Below, piece after piece: positions 41,985 through 51,694 of a stretch of 51,714 bases of DNA. Position 1 is the first letter of the stretch. Each line of letters starts with the position of its first letter. The notes below the pieces were generated by a model. The model did not search any database. It worked only from the letters and a program-made list of their open reading frames with translations, and had not been told where the DNA came from. Source of the stretch: Lachnospiraceae bacterium (GTDB lineage: Bacteria; Bacillota; Clostridia; Lachnospirales; Lachnospiraceae); assembly GCA_022794255.1 (NCBI GenBank), contig JAAWEL010000032.1, positions 1 through 51,714 on the forward strand, written 5' to 3'. Position numbers and translations under genes: made by a program.

Positions 41985-43101
41985 TTTTTTTACCTGGCTG
42001 GTCCGGGGACTGGCGGTGCTGCTGGGGAGCTGTTATCCTGCCATGACGCCGGTGAATGAGACGGCGAGGGAGTTGGGAAAGGATCCGGCATATACCCTAT
42101 ATCAGGATTACAGGTATGCGTATGATACATACGTGTACCTTTTTTGGGATGAGACTACCGGAGCCGGGCCGGAGGATGCAGGGATTGTGATGGCAGGGGG
42201 CGGGTGGAACCACATGGGAGAGAATCCCTTGGCCCATGGTGAGGATGGGAATGCTAAAAATCAGCCGGATTTTGAGGAAGAAAGAGCATCAGGTTCTGGC
42301 ATAAAAGGGGATAAACCGCCTGAAGAAAATAGAAATGTACCGGCCCTGGCACAGCTTAAGGACTATGATTATCTAATGAAAAATTTTTACAGTGTCCATG
42401 CCTCCACCACTGCTCCCCGGGAACTGATGAAGGCGGAGGAGCTTTTAGGGTTGGATCTGCGGGTGGAAAAGGACAGTCAGAAGCCTCAGATTTTGATCTA
42501 TCACACCCATTCCCAGGAAACCTATAAAGACTACGGGCCTGACCATCCGGATGCCACTGTGGTTGGAGCCGGAAATTATTTGACAAGTCTTTTGGAGGCT
42601 AAAGGATGGAATGTGATTCATGATATCAGCACCTATGATATTCAGGGTGGAAAGCTGGACCGGAACCGGGCCTACAATTATGCTCTGGAGGGAATCAGCA
42701 AAATCCTTGAGGAGAACCCATCTATAGAGGTGGTGTTGGATCTGCACCGGGATGGGGTGAAGGAAACGCTTCATCTTGTCTCAGAGATAGGGGGAAAGCC
42801 AACGGCTAACATCATGTTTTTTCAGGGAATGAGCCGGACGCCTGAGGGGGAAATCGAGTATCTGCCTAATCCCCATCTTAAGGAAAACCTGGCGTTTACT
42901 CTTCAGATGCAGCTGTATGGAGCCCAGAGATTTCCGGGTTTTACCAGAAAAATCTATATGAAGGGTCTGAGATATAATCTGCATTTAAGGCCCAGATCTG
43001 CCCTGGTGGAGGTAGGAGCACAGACGAACAGCGGCCAGGAGGCCATGAATGCCATGGAGCCGCTGGCAGAACTTTTGGATAGGGTGTTGCAAGGTGGATG
43101 A
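41977..43101 (+). CDS. spoIIP: Stage II sporulation protein P (peptidoglycan amidase/endopeptidase)
   Basis: A 374-residue exported cell-wall hydrolase needed for engulfment of the forespore, acting with SpoIID. The N-terminus ([20 protein letters not shown]) serves as membrane anchor or signal. The middle is variable and polar. The catalytic domain (about 165-370) has [12 protein letters not shown], a zinc-type VLDLHRDGV and ending [16 protein letters not shown], all SpoIIP positions. The TTG at 41977 follows AAGGAG and overlaps the sigE stop. In Bacillus spoIIP lies with lepA and hemW in the same order seen here. Confidence 0.93.
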   Translation: MNDFFTWLVRGLAVLLGSCYPAMTPVNETARELGKDPAYTLYQDYRYAYDTYVYLFWDETTGAGPEDAGIVMAGGGWNHMGENPLAHGEDGNAKNQPDFEEERASGSGIKGDKPPEENRNVPALAQLKDYDYLMKNFYSVHASTTAPRELMKAEELLGLDLRVEKDSQKPQILIYHTHSQETYKDYGPDHPDATVVGAGNYLTSLLEAKGWNVIHDISTYDIQGGKLDRNRAYNYALEGISKILEENPSIEVVLDLHRDGVKETLHLVSEIGGKPTANIMFFQGMSRTPEGEIEYLPNPHLKENLAFTLQMQLYGAQRFPGFTRKIYMKGLRYNLHLRPRSALVEVGAQTNSGQEAMNAMEPLAELLDRVLQGG

Positions 43102-43158
43102 AAAAATGATATATTTTAAAGATGCATACAACCTACAACAGGCAGGAGAGGAAAATAT

Positions 43159-44973
43159 ATGGCAGGTATGGATCAGAGTAAAATACGGAATTTTTGTATT
43201 ATTGCACATATTGATCATGGCAAGTCTACATTGGCGGACCGGATTATCGAGATGACAGGGCTTTTGACCAGCAGGGAGATGCAGTCTCAAGTCCTGGACA
43301 ATATGGATTTGGAGCGGGAGCGGGGAATTACCATCAAGGCTCAGACTGTGCGGACGGTTTATCGGGCAAAGGATGGGGAAGAGTATATTTTTAACCTGAT
43401 TGACACGCCGGGGCATGTGGACTTCAACTATGAGGTGAGCCGGAGTCTGGCGGCCTGTGATGGGGCGATTCTGGTAGTGGATGCGGCTCAGGGCATCGAG
43501 GCCCAGACTCTGGCCAATGTATATCTGGCTTTGGACAATGACCTGGATGTGGTACCGGTGATCAATAAGATTGACTTAGCCAGCGCAGACCCGGACCGGG
43601 TAGCAGCTGAGATCGAGGATGTAATCGGTATTGAGGCTCATGATGCGCCGCGGATTTCTGCCAAGACCGGTCTTAATGTGGAGGAGGTATTGGAGGCAAT
43701 TGTCCGGAAGATTCCAGCACCTACAGGGGATTGCTCGGCTCCTTTAAAGGCTCTGATCTTTGACTCAGTATATGATTCTTATAAGGGAGTAATCGTGTTC
43801 TGCAGGGTGGTGGAGGGTGCTATGAAAAAGGGCACCCGGGTGCGAATGATGGCTACCGGAGCAGAGGCGGAGATTGTGGAGGTAGGATATTTTGGGGCAG
43901 GCCAGTTTATTCCCTGCGACAGCCTAAGCGCCGGTATGGTGGGTTATCTGACGGCCAGCATAAAGAATGTGAAGGATACTATGGTAGGAGACACGGTGAC
44001 AGATGCCGCCAGGCCGTGTGAGGATCCTCTGCCAGGCTATAAGAAGGTGACTTCCATGGTATACTGCGGTCTGTATCCGGCAGACGGGGCCCGGTATAAT
44101 GATCTGAGAGATGCCTTAGAGAAGCTTCAGCTCAATGATGCTTCCCTGTTTTTTGAGCCGGAGACATCCGTGGCCTTAGGCTTTGGTTTTCGCTGCGGCT
44201 TTTTGGGGCTTCTTCATTTAGAGATCATCCAGGAGCGCTTAGAGAGGGAATATAACCTGGACCTTGTAACCACAGCTCCCAGTGTGGTGTACCATATCCA
44301 CAAAAAGAACGAGGAGTTAATCAAGCTAACCAATCCCACCAACATGCCGGATCCCACAGAGATTGAATACATGGAAGAGCCTATTGTGTCTGCGGAGATC
44401 ATGGTGACTACGGAATTTGTAGGAGCGATCATGACCCTCTGCCAGGAGCGAAGGGGTGTGTATAAGGGGATGGAGTACATGGAGGAGACCCGTGCTCTGT
44501 TAAAGTATGATCTGCCTCTTAACGAGATTATTTATGATTTTTTTGATGCCTTAAAATCCCGCTCCAGGGGATATGCCTCCTTTGACTATGATTTAAAGGG
44601 ATATGAACAGGCAGAGCTGGTGAAGCTGGATATTTTGGTGAACCGGGAGGAGGTGGATGCCCTGTCCTTTATTGTCCATGGGGCTTCTGCCTATGAGCGG
44701 GGCAGGAAAATGTGTGAGAAGCTAAAGGAGGAGATTCCCCGCCACCTGTTTGAGATCCCTATCCAGGCAGCTGTGGGAGGGAAAATCATTGCCAGAGAGA
44801 CGGTAAAGGCTGTGCGTAAGGATGTGCTGGCCAAGTGCTACGGCGGTGATATCACCCGGAAGAAGAAGCTGTTGGAAAAGCAGAAGGAGGGCAAGAAGCG
44901 GATGCGCCAGGTGGGAAGTGTGGAGATACCGCAGAAAGCCTTTATGAGTGTGCTTAAATTAGATGATGAATAA
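43159..44973 (+). CDS. lepA: Elongation factor 4 (LepA), back-translocating GTPase
   Basis: A 604-residue translational GTPase. G1 is [18 protein letters not shown]2 region [12 protein letters not shown]3 [11 protein letters not shown], and G4 NKID. The domains II, III and V-like are followed by the LepA-specific C-terminal domain, with ending [19 protein letters not shown]. It binds ribosomes in the A site and remobilises stalled complexes. The ATG follows GGAGAGG. It is downstream of spoIIP, and hemW overlaps its end by 11 bases. Confidence 0.97.
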   Translation: MAGMDQSKIRNFCIIAHIDHGKSTLADRIIEMTGLLTSREMQSQVLDNMDLERERGITIKAQTVRTVYRAKDGEEYIFNLIDTPGHVDFNYEVSRSLAACDGAILVVDAAQGIEAQTLANVYLALDNDLDVVPVINKIDLASADPDRVAAEIEDVIGIEAHDAPRISAKTGLNVEEVLEAIVRKIPAPTGDCSAPLKALIFDSVYDSYKGVIVFCRVVEGAMKKGTRVRMMATGAEAEIVEVGYFGAGQFIPCDSLSAGMVGYLTASIKNVKDTMVGDTVTDAARPCEDPLPGYKKVTSMVYCGLYPADGARYNDLRDALEKLQLNDASLFFEPETSVALGFGFRCGFLGLLHLEIIQERLEREYNLDLVTTAPSVVYHIHKKNEELIKLTNPTNMPDPTEIEYMEEPIVSAEIMVTTEFVGAIMTLCQERRGVYKGMEYMEETRALLKYDLPLNEIIYDFFDALKSRSRGYASFDYDLKGYEQAELVKLDILVNREEVDALSFIVHGASAYERGRKMCEKLKEEIPRHLFEIPIQAAVGGKIIARETVKAVRKDVLAKCYGGDITRKKKLLEKQKEGKKRMRQVGSVEIPQKAFMSVLKLDDE

Positions 44974-46165
44974 AAGAGAACTGGAGCTTTACATTCACAT
45001 TCCGTTTTGTGCCCGGAAATGTTCATACTGCGATTTTTTGTCCTTTGCGGCACCGGAGCGGGTTTATCGGGAATATATGGACAAGCTGATTGAGGAGATC
45101 TGCGGCCAGAGCCGGTGTTTTGGAGACAGTCTTGTCACGACCATTTTTTTGGGAGGTGGGACGCCGTCTTTACTGTCTCCGGAGCTGGTGGGAGAATTGT
45201 TTGCCATGCTGTATCAGTGCTTTGATGTGGCTGAAAATGCGGAGATCACCATTGAGGCCAATCCGGGAACCCTGACCATGGAAAAGCTGGAGGTGTACCG
45301 GGAGAGCCGGATCAACCGTCTGAGTCTGGGACTTCAGTCGGCAGATGACCAGGAGCTTAAGTTTTTGGGAAGGATTCATTCCTTTGATGATTTTTTGAAA
45401 AGCTACCAGCGGGCCAGGCAGGCAGGATTTTCTAATATCAGTGTGGATCTGATGTCTGCTCTGCCGGGGCAGGACGTACACTCATGGAAAAATACTTTGC
45501 GGAAGGTAACTATGTTAAAGCCAGAGCATATTTCTGCCTACAGCCTGATGATTGAGGAGGGAACTCTGTTTTATGACTGGTATGGGGAGGGGATAGGGGT
45601 TTTAGATGGAGGAGCGGCAGGAGACTGGCGGGAGGGCCAGATCGACCTTCCCCCTTTACCGGATGAGGACACAGACCGGGAGATTTATCATATGACCAGG
45701 ACGTTTCTGGCATCCCAGGGATATGAGCGCTATGAAATTTCCAATTACGCCAGGCCGGGGTTTGCCTGCCGTCACAATGTGGGATACTGGACTGGGGTGG
45801 ATTATCTGGGTCTGGGTCTGGGTGCTTCCTCCTATATCGGCGGATACCGGTACCGCAATGTGTCGGATATGAAGGAGTATTTGTCTCTTGATTTAAAGGA
45901 GGCAGGAGCAGCGGCCCGGGATATCCAGGAGCTGACATTGACGGATAAGATGGAAGAGTTTATGTTTCTTGGACTCCGCATGATGGAAGGAGTTTCCGGA
46001 AATGAGTTTTTGGGCCGCTTTGGGAGAAATATGTGGAAAATTTACGGTTCGGTGATTGATGGACTGCGGGAGCAGGGCCTAATTGAGGTCAGCGCGCCTC
46101 AGGTGTGGCTTACAGAGCGGGGAATTGATGTGAGTAACCAGGTGCTTAGCCGGTTTCTTCTTTGA
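44963..46165 (+). CDS. hemW: HemW-like radical SAM heme chaperone
   Basis: A 400-residue radical SAM protein. The [4Fe-4S] motif is CARKCSYC (Cys16, Cys20, Cys23). Later [25 protein letters not shown] and [20 protein letters not shown] fit the HemW group rather than true coproporphyrinogen oxidase HemN, which has an extra N-terminal cysteine-rich region. HemW carries heme to membrane proteins; in anaerobes without a full heme pathway its role is unclear. It starts at 44963, inside the end of lepA. The ORF can begin at either of two adjacent Met codons. No heme biosynthesis gene is present in the window. Confidence 0.9.
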   Translation: MMNKRELELYIHIPFCARKCSYCDFLSFAAPERVYREYMDKLIEEICGQSRCFGDSLVTTIFLGGGTPSLLSPELVGELFAMLYQCFDVAENAEITIEANPGTLTMEKLEVYRESRINRLSLGLQSADDQELKFLGRIHSFDDFLKSYQRARQAGFSNISVDLMSALPGQDVHSWKNTLRKVTMLKPEHISAYSLMIEEGTLFYDWYGEGIGVLDGGAAGDWREGQIDLPPLPDEDTDREIYHMTRTFLASQGYERYEISNYARPGFACRHNVGYWTGVDYLGLGLGASSYIGGYRYRNVSDMKEYLSLDLKEAGAAARDIQELTLTDKMEEFMFLGLRMMEGVSGNEFLGRFGRNMWKIYGSVIDGLREQGLIEVSAPQVWLTERGIDVSNQVLSRFLL

Positions 46166-46204
46166 AGCAGACAAAAGATTCAGAAAAAATTAAAAAGTGT
46201 GTAG

Positions 46205-46233
46205 TTGCCCTTTCCAAAGGCTTTTGGTATACT
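46205..46233 (+). promoter_or_regulatory. Promoter of the GHL10 gene and apt
   Basis: TTGCCC (46205-46210), 17 bases, TATACT (46228-46233). Start would be near 46240, about 80 bases before the GHL10 start. Confidence 0.55.
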
Positions 46234-46320
46234 GGTTTTTGATGGATGACGATGTAGTGACTGGAAATACAGGTAAATGTTTGGAATCTGAATCAGTACA
46301 GGAGAGCATTGGGAGGATAT

Positions 46321-47640
46321 ATGGCAGAGGTGGTTTTTAAAGGACGGATTTCTGCGAAGAAGGACAGAGGAAGAAAAGCGACAAGGATAATGGGCGCTTG
46401 GCTGGCTATTATTCTTATGGTGACAGGAGCTTTTCCTGTCTGGGCAGCTCCGGGGGATGGCGGCAGCGGTCTGCAGACAGCAGGGGCTGGCGATCCCCAA
46501 GGGGGACCCTCCCCCAGACAAGAGTTGCGGGGGGTATGGATCTCCTATCTTGACTGGGAGAAGCTGCCCGGGGACTGGGCAGGGTTTAAAAAAGGTGTGG
46601 ATCAGATGATGGACCGGTGTGTGGCATTAAAGATGAATGCAGTGTTTGTTCAGGTGAGGCCAGATGCAGATGCCATGTACCCTTCCGAGTATTTTCCGTG
46701 GTCCCGTTTTATTACAGGAACGCAAGGAGAGGATCCGGGATATGATCCTCTGGCTTATTTTGTGGAGGCGGCCCATAACCGGGGACTTCAGTTCCATGCA
46801 TGGATCAATCCATACCGGGTCACCGGATACTTAAACCGCTGGAACCAGGTGTCAGAAGAGAGCTTTATGAAACAGTGTCTTACAGACGGGGATCCCTCTA
46901 ATGATCGCTGGGTGCTTCGGCAGAACGGAGAGTATTATCTCAACCCGGCGGTAAAGGAGGTTCGGGAGCGGATTATTAATGGAGTCCGGGAGATCGTGGA
47001 CAATTATGATGTGGATGGGATCCATTTTGATGATTATTTTTATCCAGAGGTCAATGATCTGGATGAGAATAAGTGGTTTGACAAGCCGGAATATGACCAG
47101 TCTGGCAGTACCCTTTCTATCAGTGACTGGCGCAGGGAGAATGTGAATCAGCTGATCCGTGGTGTGTACCAGGTGGTAAAGGAGGCGGATTCCCGGATTC
47201 AGTTTGGAATCAGCCCGGAGGGATATGTGGATCATTTAAGAAGCAATAGCCGGCTTTTTGCGGATATAGATACATGGATGACAGAGGAAGGATATGTGGA
47301 CTATATTATGCCCCAGATATACTGGGGATTTGAACACAAGCTTTCGGATGGCAGTCCGGCTCCCTTTGCTTTTTCCAATAATCTGAAAACATGGATTCGT
47401 TTGAAAAATAAGGGGAATGTGCGGTTATATTTAGGACTGGCCATGTATAAGACCGGATCAGGAAGCACAGACAATAATGCAGTGCCGGAGTGGTTGAGAA
47501 GAAATGATATTATAAAGCGTCAGGTGGAGGAGGGCCGTGCCAGCGGTCAGGTTTCAGGTTATTGTTTTTATGCCTACAGCTCGTTTCAGGAGTCCTCCTG
47601 TCAGGCTGAGGTGACAAATCTTATGAAAGCATTCCGATAG
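46321..47640 (+). CDS. Secreted GHL10-family (DUF187) glycosyl hydrolase-like protein
   Basis: A 439-residue protein with a signal/membrane helix at about 24-45 (MGAWLAIILMVTGAFPVWAA). The GHL10 domain follows: ELRGVWISYLDWEKL, NAVFVQVRPDADAMYPSEY, FHAWINPYRVTGY, YLNPAVKEVRERI, DGIHFDDYFYP and the C-terminal ISPEGYVDHL and MPQIYWGF. It is a TIM-barrel of the glycoside hydrolase-like 10 type found in Gram-positive cell envelopes, substrate unproven but glycans of the wall are likely. The ATG at 46321 follows GGGAGGATAT; an in-frame TTG at 46309 overlaps that site. apt is 18 bases after the stop. Confidence 0.88.
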   Translation: MAEVVFKGRISAKKDRGRKATRIMGAWLAIILMVTGAFPVWAAPGDGGSGLQTAGAGDPQGGPSPRQELRGVWISYLDWEKLPGDWAGFKKGVDQMMDRCVALKMNAVFVQVRPDADAMYPSEYFPWSRFITGTQGEDPGYDPLAYFVEAAHNRGLQFHAWINPYRVTGYLNRWNQVSEESFMKQCLTDGDPSNDRWVLRQNGEYYLNPAVKEVRERIINGVREIVDNYDVDGIHFDDYFYPEVNDLDENKWFDKPEYDQSGSTLSISDWRRENVNQLIRGVYQVVKEADSRIQFGISPEGYVDHLRSNSRLFADIDTWMTEEGYVDYIMPQIYWGFEHKLSDGSPAPFAFSNNLKTWIRLKNKGNVRLYLGLAMYKTGSGSTDNNAVPEWLRRNDIIKRQVEEGRASGQVSGYCFYAYSSFQESSCQAEVTNLMKAFR

Positions 47641-47658
47641 GAGGAGGGAAGGTACATA

Positions 47659-48183
47659 ATGAAAAAGTTGGAAGATTATGTGGTGAGTATTCCGGATTTT
47701 CCGGAGCCAGGGATTATTTTCAGGGATGTGACATCGATTCTGCAGGATGGGGACGGGCTTCATCTGGCAATAGACAGTCTTTTAAAAATGTTGGACGGGA
47801 TGGATTTTGATGTGGTTTTGGGACCGGAATCCAGAGGGTTTATTTTTGGTATGCCAGTGGCCTATGCGCTTCATAAGAGTTTTGTGCCAGTGAGAAAAAA
47901 GGGAAAGCTTCCCAGAAAGACCGTGTCAGCTAAGTATGAATTAGAATATGGCACAGCGGAGATTGAGATTCATGAGGACGCCATCCGCCCAGGGCAGAAA
48001 GTTGTGATCATAGATGATCTGATTGCTACAGGAGGAACGATTGAGGCGATTGTAGGACTTGTGGAGCAGCTGGGAGGAGAAGTGGTAAAGATCTGCTTTG
48101 TCATGGAGCTGGCCGGACTGAAGGGCAGGGAGAAACTTAAGAAATATCCGGTAGAGTCTGCGATTGTTTATGAAGGGAAATAA
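47659..48183 (+). CDS. apt: Adenine phosphoribosyltransferase
   Basis: A 174-residue purine salvage enzyme that makes AMP from adenine and PRPP. Motifs: IPDFPEPGIIFRDVT, VVLGPESRGFIFGMPVAYA, the PRPP loop VVIIDDLIATGGTIEA near 113-128, and ELAGLKGREKL. The length is typical. The ATG follows AGGAGGAGGGAAGG. It may share the promoter of the preceding GHL10 gene. Its stop is followed at once by the tctB start region. Confidence 0.96.
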   Translation: MKKLEDYVVSIPDFPEPGIIFRDVTSILQDGDGLHLAIDSLLKMLDGMDFDVVLGPESRGFIFGMPVAYALHKSFVPVRKKGKLPRKTVSAKYELEYGTAEIEIHEDAIRPGQKVVIIDDLIATGGTIEAIVGLVEQLGGEVVKICFVMELAGLKGREKLKKYPVESAIVYEGK

Positions 48184-48184
48184 A

Positions 48185-48685
48185 GTGGAACGATTGTTTT
48201 TGATTGCATTGGCTGTTTTTTGTGCTGCTGGCTTTTTTCTGGCAGGAAAGGAAGCCCCTGGTTCTGCCTCTGCAGATCCAGGGGCTTATTTTTGGCCAAG
48301 ATTTCTTTTGCTGTTACTGTTTCTTTTGCTACTGATTAATCTGATCTGTGAGTGGATAATATACAATAAAAAAAAGGGAAATGTTTTAGAGAAATCAGAG
48401 ACTGAGAGATTGCATAAAAGGAGGCAGTTTGTGGGCATGGTTCTTGTGGCATGGTTTGTTATTTTGATGCCTGTGACAGGATTTGTGCCTGATTGTATGT
48501 TGTTTTTCGCCTTTTATGGGTATTTGTTGGGAGAAAGACGGATTTTGCTTTTGGGAGTCCGGTCCCTGGCTGTCACTCTTTTTATCTATATAGTTTTTGG
48601 GGAAATTCTTGGAATTGCGTTGCCAAAGAGTGTGGGAATGTTTGCGAAAGTTTTGGGTTTTTTTGACGGATTGTTGTCATTTTAA
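48185..48685 (+). CDS. tctB: Tripartite tricarboxylate transporter, small membrane subunit TctB
   Basis: A membrane protein of about 166 residues with four helices (positions about 3-20, 36-60, 83-103 and 113-155 from the GTG). It has the family pattern DPGAYFWPRFLLLLLF after the first helix and a polar middle. It is the small subunit that pairs with TctA. The GTG at 48185 follows GAAGGGA two bases after the apt stop; longer in-frame starts (TTG 48164, ATG 48170) lie inside apt and lack ribosome sites. tctA follows after 17 bases. No TctC substrate-binding protein is in the window. Confidence 0.82.
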   Translation: MERLFLIALAVFCAAGFFLAGKEAPGSASADPGAYFWPRFLLLLLFLLLLINLICEWIIYNKKKGNVLEKSETERLHKRRQFVGMVLVAWFVILMPVTGFVPDCMLFFAFYGYLLGERRILLLGVRSLAVTLFIYIVFGEILGIALPKSVGMFAKVLGFFDGLLSF

Positions 48686-48702
48686 GTAGGGAGATTCAAA
48701 GG

Positions 48703-50187
48703 ATGGTTACTGCCTTCTTGTTTGAGACGGAGTTTTTCTTTTCACCAGCGGCTTTTTTTCTGGTGATCGGAGGGACTATACTTGGGATTATTTTTGGTGC
48801 TATGCCGGGGGTGAATGCATCAATGGCAGTGGTTTTGGCCCTGCCTCTGGCCTATAATATGGATTCAACATTGGCAATGGCATTTTTGTCAGCCATATAC
48901 TGTGCGTCCATTACCGGCGGAGGAATCACAGCGATTTTGTTTCGGGTACCAGGAACCCCAGCCAGTGCGCCTACTACCTTAGATGGCTATCCCATGGCCA
49001 GAAACGGTCAGGCTGGCAGGGCATTGGGATTTTCTCTGGTATCATCGGCATTGGGTGGAATCATTGGGGCTGTGTTTATGGCGATTCTCTGTCCGATTAT
49101 CTCCACAGTAGCGCTTCTGTTTAGCCCTTCTGAGAAGTTTGCTGTATTTTTTTTGGGATTTTCAATTTTGGTATGTCTGGATCATGGAAATATCATAAAG
49201 ACATGGATTGCAGGTATTGCAGGCCTTTTGATTGCCAGCCTGGGAACGGATCCGGTGACGGGAAATCTCCGGTTTGCCAGAGAAGGGCTGATATTTTCCT
49301 CTGAGGTGGAGATACTTCCGATTATGATCGGTCTTTTTGCAGTAGGGGGAGTGTTGACACAGACAGGAAAGGAGAGAAAGGGAGGCAGTGGAAGTCTGCC
49401 GGAAAGCAATGGGGGGATCGGGAATATTTTTCCTGGATTTACAGAACTGTGGCGGCTGCGGTTTCCCATGCTTCGGGCATCTCTTTTAGGGGTGCTGGTG
49501 GGGATTTTGCCAGGCGCAGGGGCAACCAGCGCCTCCTTTTTGTCCTATGCCATAGAAAAAAAGGTTTCCAGGCAGCCTGAAAAACTGGGAACCGGTGTGC
49601 CTGAGGGAATCGTAGTCTCAGAGGCTGCCAATAATGGAGCTGTGGGCGGGTCTATGGTGCCTCTTTTGTCTCTCGGGATTCCAGGCGGGAATGCGGCGGC
49701 CATTATTATGGCATTTCTTATGACCAGAGAGGCGCAGGTTGGTCCGGGACTCCACCCGGAGTATTTAAGCTGTGTGTTTTTCGCCATGCTCTTGGCGAAT
49801 ATTGTGATGGTGGCTGTTGCCGCAGGAGTTGCCAAAAGTTTTGTCCGGATTCTGATGGTGCCTTATCACATCGTAGGGCCAATGGTTGTGATAATGGCAT
49901 TTGTCAGTGCTTATGGGCTGAGACATAGTATTCGGGATGTGGCTCTGATGGCGGGAGCCGGAGTTATGGGATGTCTGATGGTAAGGCTGGGGTATAGTCT
50001 GGCGGCTTTGGCTCTTGGTCTGGTTTTAAGTCACACGTGGGAATGGAATCTCCGGTATGCTTATGTTTTGTCCGGTGGAAGCTTAGAGAGGATCGCAACA
50101 AGGCCTCTCACGGTGCTGCTTTTGTCTGTTAGTATGCTTATTTTGTTGTATCCGGTTGTGAAGTTGTTTATGAGAAGGGAAAAGTAA
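48703..50187 (+). CDS. tctA: Tripartite tricarboxylate transporter, large permease TctA
   Basis: A 494-residue permease with about eleven to twelve membrane segments. The hallmark IIFGAMPGVNASMAVVLALP is at about 23-42. A second copy-like segment, GVLVGILPGAGATSASFLSY, is at about 265-285, reflecting the internal duplication. SLGIPGGNAAAIIMAFLM is also typical. The ATG follows GTAGGGAG. The transporter imports tricarboxylates such as citrate; the nearby citrate lyase gene citD makes citrate the best substrate guess. Usually a secreted TctC delivers the substrate, and it is absent here. A terminator follows. Confidence 0.93.
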   Translation: MVTAFLFETEFFFSPAAFFLVIGGTILGIIFGAMPGVNASMAVVLALPLAYNMDSTLAMAFLSAIYCASITGGGITAILFRVPGTPASAPTTLDGYPMARNGQAGRALGFSLVSSALGGIIGAVFMAILCPIISTVALLFSPSEKFAVFFLGFSILVCLDHGNIIKTWIAGIAGLLIASLGTDPVTGNLRFAREGLIFSSEVEILPIMIGLFAVGGVLTQTGKERKGGSGSLPESNGGIGNIFPGFTELWRLRFPMLRASLLGVLVGILPGAGATSASFLSYAIEKKVSRQPEKLGTGVPEGIVVSEAANNGAVGGSMVPLLSLGIPGGNAAAIIMAFLMTREAQVGPGLHPEYLSCVFFAMLLANIVMVAVAAGVAKSFVRILMVPYHIVGPMVVIMAFVSAYGLRHSIRDVALMAGAGVMGCLMVRLGYSLAALALGLVLSHTWEWNLRYAYVLSGGSLERIATRPLTVLLLSVSMLILLYPVVKLFMRREK

Positions 50188-50213
50188 GAAGCAGGGAAGA
50201 ACTGGAAGGAGCA

Positions 50214-50251
50214 AAAAGGGTAGCCGATCCGTGGGAGCGTGCTGCCCTTTT
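50214..50251. terminator. Bidirectional terminator between tctA and the LysR gene
   Basis: AAAAGGGTAGC (50214-50224) pairs with GCTGCCCTTTT (50241-50251) in 11 pairs including one GU, with A and T runs on either side. Confidence 0.82.
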
Positions 50252-50280
50252 CAGATGGAGCTTTGTCGGTCAGATGGCTG

Positions 50281-51189
50281 TTAAAGAGCCTTGCTTCCAT
50301 ATTCAGTCAAGATAGAGATAAAGTCCCGCATGTACTTGGTCAGATAGAGATCCTTGCGGTGACAGGCGTAACAGTGGCGCTTGCTGTCCACATCTTTTAG
50401 TGGGTACATATATGCCTGGGAGGGAATGGTGCCTTCCTTGTCGATATAGCCCAGAGGGCAGATCATGACAGCATTGCAGGCAATGGCCATCTTTTTTTCT
50501 ATCTCGATGCTGGCGCTTTCGATAAGAAGCTTGGGGGAAATATTGTGGGAGGCAAATAGAACATCCTGGATTGCCCGGACGCTGTGTCCAGGTTTGTTGG
50601 AGATAAAATGTTCATTTTTTGCCTCCAGGATGGAGATCGGAGTGCCATTGGGAATCCGGCGGGCTAAGTCTGTATTTTTGCTGGCAAGAAGAATCAGCTC
50701 TTCATTTTCTATCAGTATATATTGCAGCTCTTCATAACGGGGAATGGTGGTCATGCAGGCAATATCTACTTTTCCATCTAAAAGAAGTTTTTCCGTTTCC
50801 GTAGAGCCGTATTCAGTTAATTCAATAGCTACATGGGGGTATTTTGCAAAAAAAACGGGAAGAACACAGGGGAGAAGCTGCATTCCTCTCTGAACAGGGA
50901 TTCCCAGACGAAATTTCCCATGATCTTCATGATTGATCTCTTCAATTTCCTTTTTTAGATTCTCATGGATGGCAAGGACTTGCCGGGCTGCATCCATGTA
51001 GCGTTGTCCTGCATAGGTAAGAGTCAGAGGATCTTTGCTGCGGTTGAAAATCGGGGCGCCTAAGTTATTTTCCACCTGCTTGACCATCTGACTTAAGGAG
51101 GGCTGAGATACATAGAGCTTGCGCGCAGCATTGGTGATGCCTCCCTCCTGCAGGATGGTGAGCATATATTGGGCATGTTTGATGTTCAT
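50281..51189 (-). CDS. LysR-family transcriptional regulator, likely of citrate use
   Basis: A 302-residue LTTR. The N-terminal winged helix has HAQYMLTILQEGGITNAARK and LYVSQPSLSQMVKQVENNLG (1-50), the standard LysR HTH. The effector domain (90-300) has two periplasmic-binding-like halves. The ATG at 51189 follows AAGGAGGTCCCCC. It is divergent from citD, with overlapping promoter region and two inverted repeats between, so it probably regulates citD and itself. Citrate or a related acid would be a natural co-inducer; this is inference. It is separated from tctA by a terminator. Confidence 0.92.
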   Translation of the reverse strand: MNIKHAQYMLTILQEGGITNAARKLYVSQPSLSQMVKQVENNLGAPIFNRSKDPLTLTYAGQRYMDAARQVLAIHENLKKEIEEINHEDHGKFRLGIPVQRGMQLLPCVLPVFFAKYPHVAIELTEYGSTETEKLLLDGKVDIACMTTIPRYEELQYILIENEELILLASKNTDLARRIPNGTPISILEAKNEHFISNKPGHSVRAIQDVLFASHNISPKLLIESASIEIEKKMAIACNAVMICPLGYIDKEGTIPSQAYMYPLKDVDSKRHCYACHRKDLYLTKYMRDFISILTEYGSKAL

Positions 51190-51218
51190 GGGGGACCTCC
51201 TTCTTTTGGCTATAATTT

Positions 51219-51247
51219 ATGATAGCACAGATAAGAAAGGTTAGCAA
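51219..51247 (-). promoter_or_regulatory. Promoter of the LysR gene
   Basis: On the minus strand TTGCTA (complement of 51242-51247), 17 bases, TATCAT (complement of 51219-51224). It starts back to back with the citD promoter. Confidence 0.55.
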
Positions 51248-51253
51248 AGGAAT

Positions 51254-51288
51254 ATAAGTTTTTTCTTATTTCCTGTATAAGAATTTAT
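51254..51288. promoter_or_regulatory. Inverted repeats in the LysR/citD intergenic region
   Basis: ATAAG-N6-CTTAT (51254-51269) and ATAA-N4-TTAT (51277-51288) lie between the two divergent -35 elements. Symmetric AT-rich repeats in this position are typical of LysR binding sites upstream of the regulated promoter. Confidence 0.5.
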
Positions 51289-51292
51289 GTAT

Positions 51293-51321
51293 TTGCGCAA
51301 GGAAGGAGATCATGATACAAT
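51293..51321 (+). promoter_or_regulatory. Promoter of the citrate lyase operon
   Basis: TTGCGC (51293-51298), 17 bases, TACAAT (51316-51321). The start site would be near 51328, leaving a 67-base leader with AGGAGG before citD. Confidence 0.55.
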
Positions 51322-51394
51322 TTTTTTAGTGGAAATGACAAGAGCTGTCAGGCTCTGAAGCTGAAAACTGTATATTTTATGTAGGAGGACGGAT

Positions 51395-51694
51395 ATGGAG
51401 ATTAAGAAAGCAGCCATGGCCGGGACTTTAGAGTCCAGCGATGCCCAGGTGACAGTAGAGCCGGGAAACGGCCGGATTGAGCTTTCCATTGAGAGCAGTG
51501 TGATTCATCAGTTTGGAAAGCAGATCCGGGCAGTTGTTCTGGAAACTTTAGGACGGCTGGAAGTGGAAAGCGCTAAGGTGACAGTGGTGGACAAGGGGGC
51601 TTTGGACTGCACCTTAAAAGCCCGTGTGGAGTGTGCGGTGTACCGTTCCAATGATGTGACAGAGAATCTTCCGTGGGGAGGTGTGATCAAATGA
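51395..51694 (+). CDS. citD: Citrate lyase acyl carrier protein (gamma subunit)
   Basis: A 99-residue subunit of citrate lyase that carries the phosphoribosyl-dephospho-CoA prosthetic group. The attachment serine is in GTLESSDAQV near residue 14, and IESSVIHQFGKQIRAVVLET and ALDCTLKARVECAVYRS are typical of CitD. The ATG follows TAGGAGGACGGAT. Its stop overlaps the next start (ATGA). It is the first gene after a LysR-controlled promoter, so it opens the operon rather than following citC. The tctAB transporter on the other side of the LysR gene fits citrate uptake and cleavage to acetate and oxaloacetate. Confidence 0.95.
   Translation: MEIKKAAMAGTLESSDAQVTVEPGNGRIELSIESSVIHQFGKQIRAVVLETLGRLEVESAKVTVVDKGALDCTLKARVECAVYRSNDVTENLPWGGVIK

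Noticed and set aside
46204..46222. GCC-CTTTCCAAA-GGC hairpin followed by TTTT, upstream of the GHL10 gene
   Set aside because: The stem is three pairs and it lies within the promoter spacer; too weak for a terminator.
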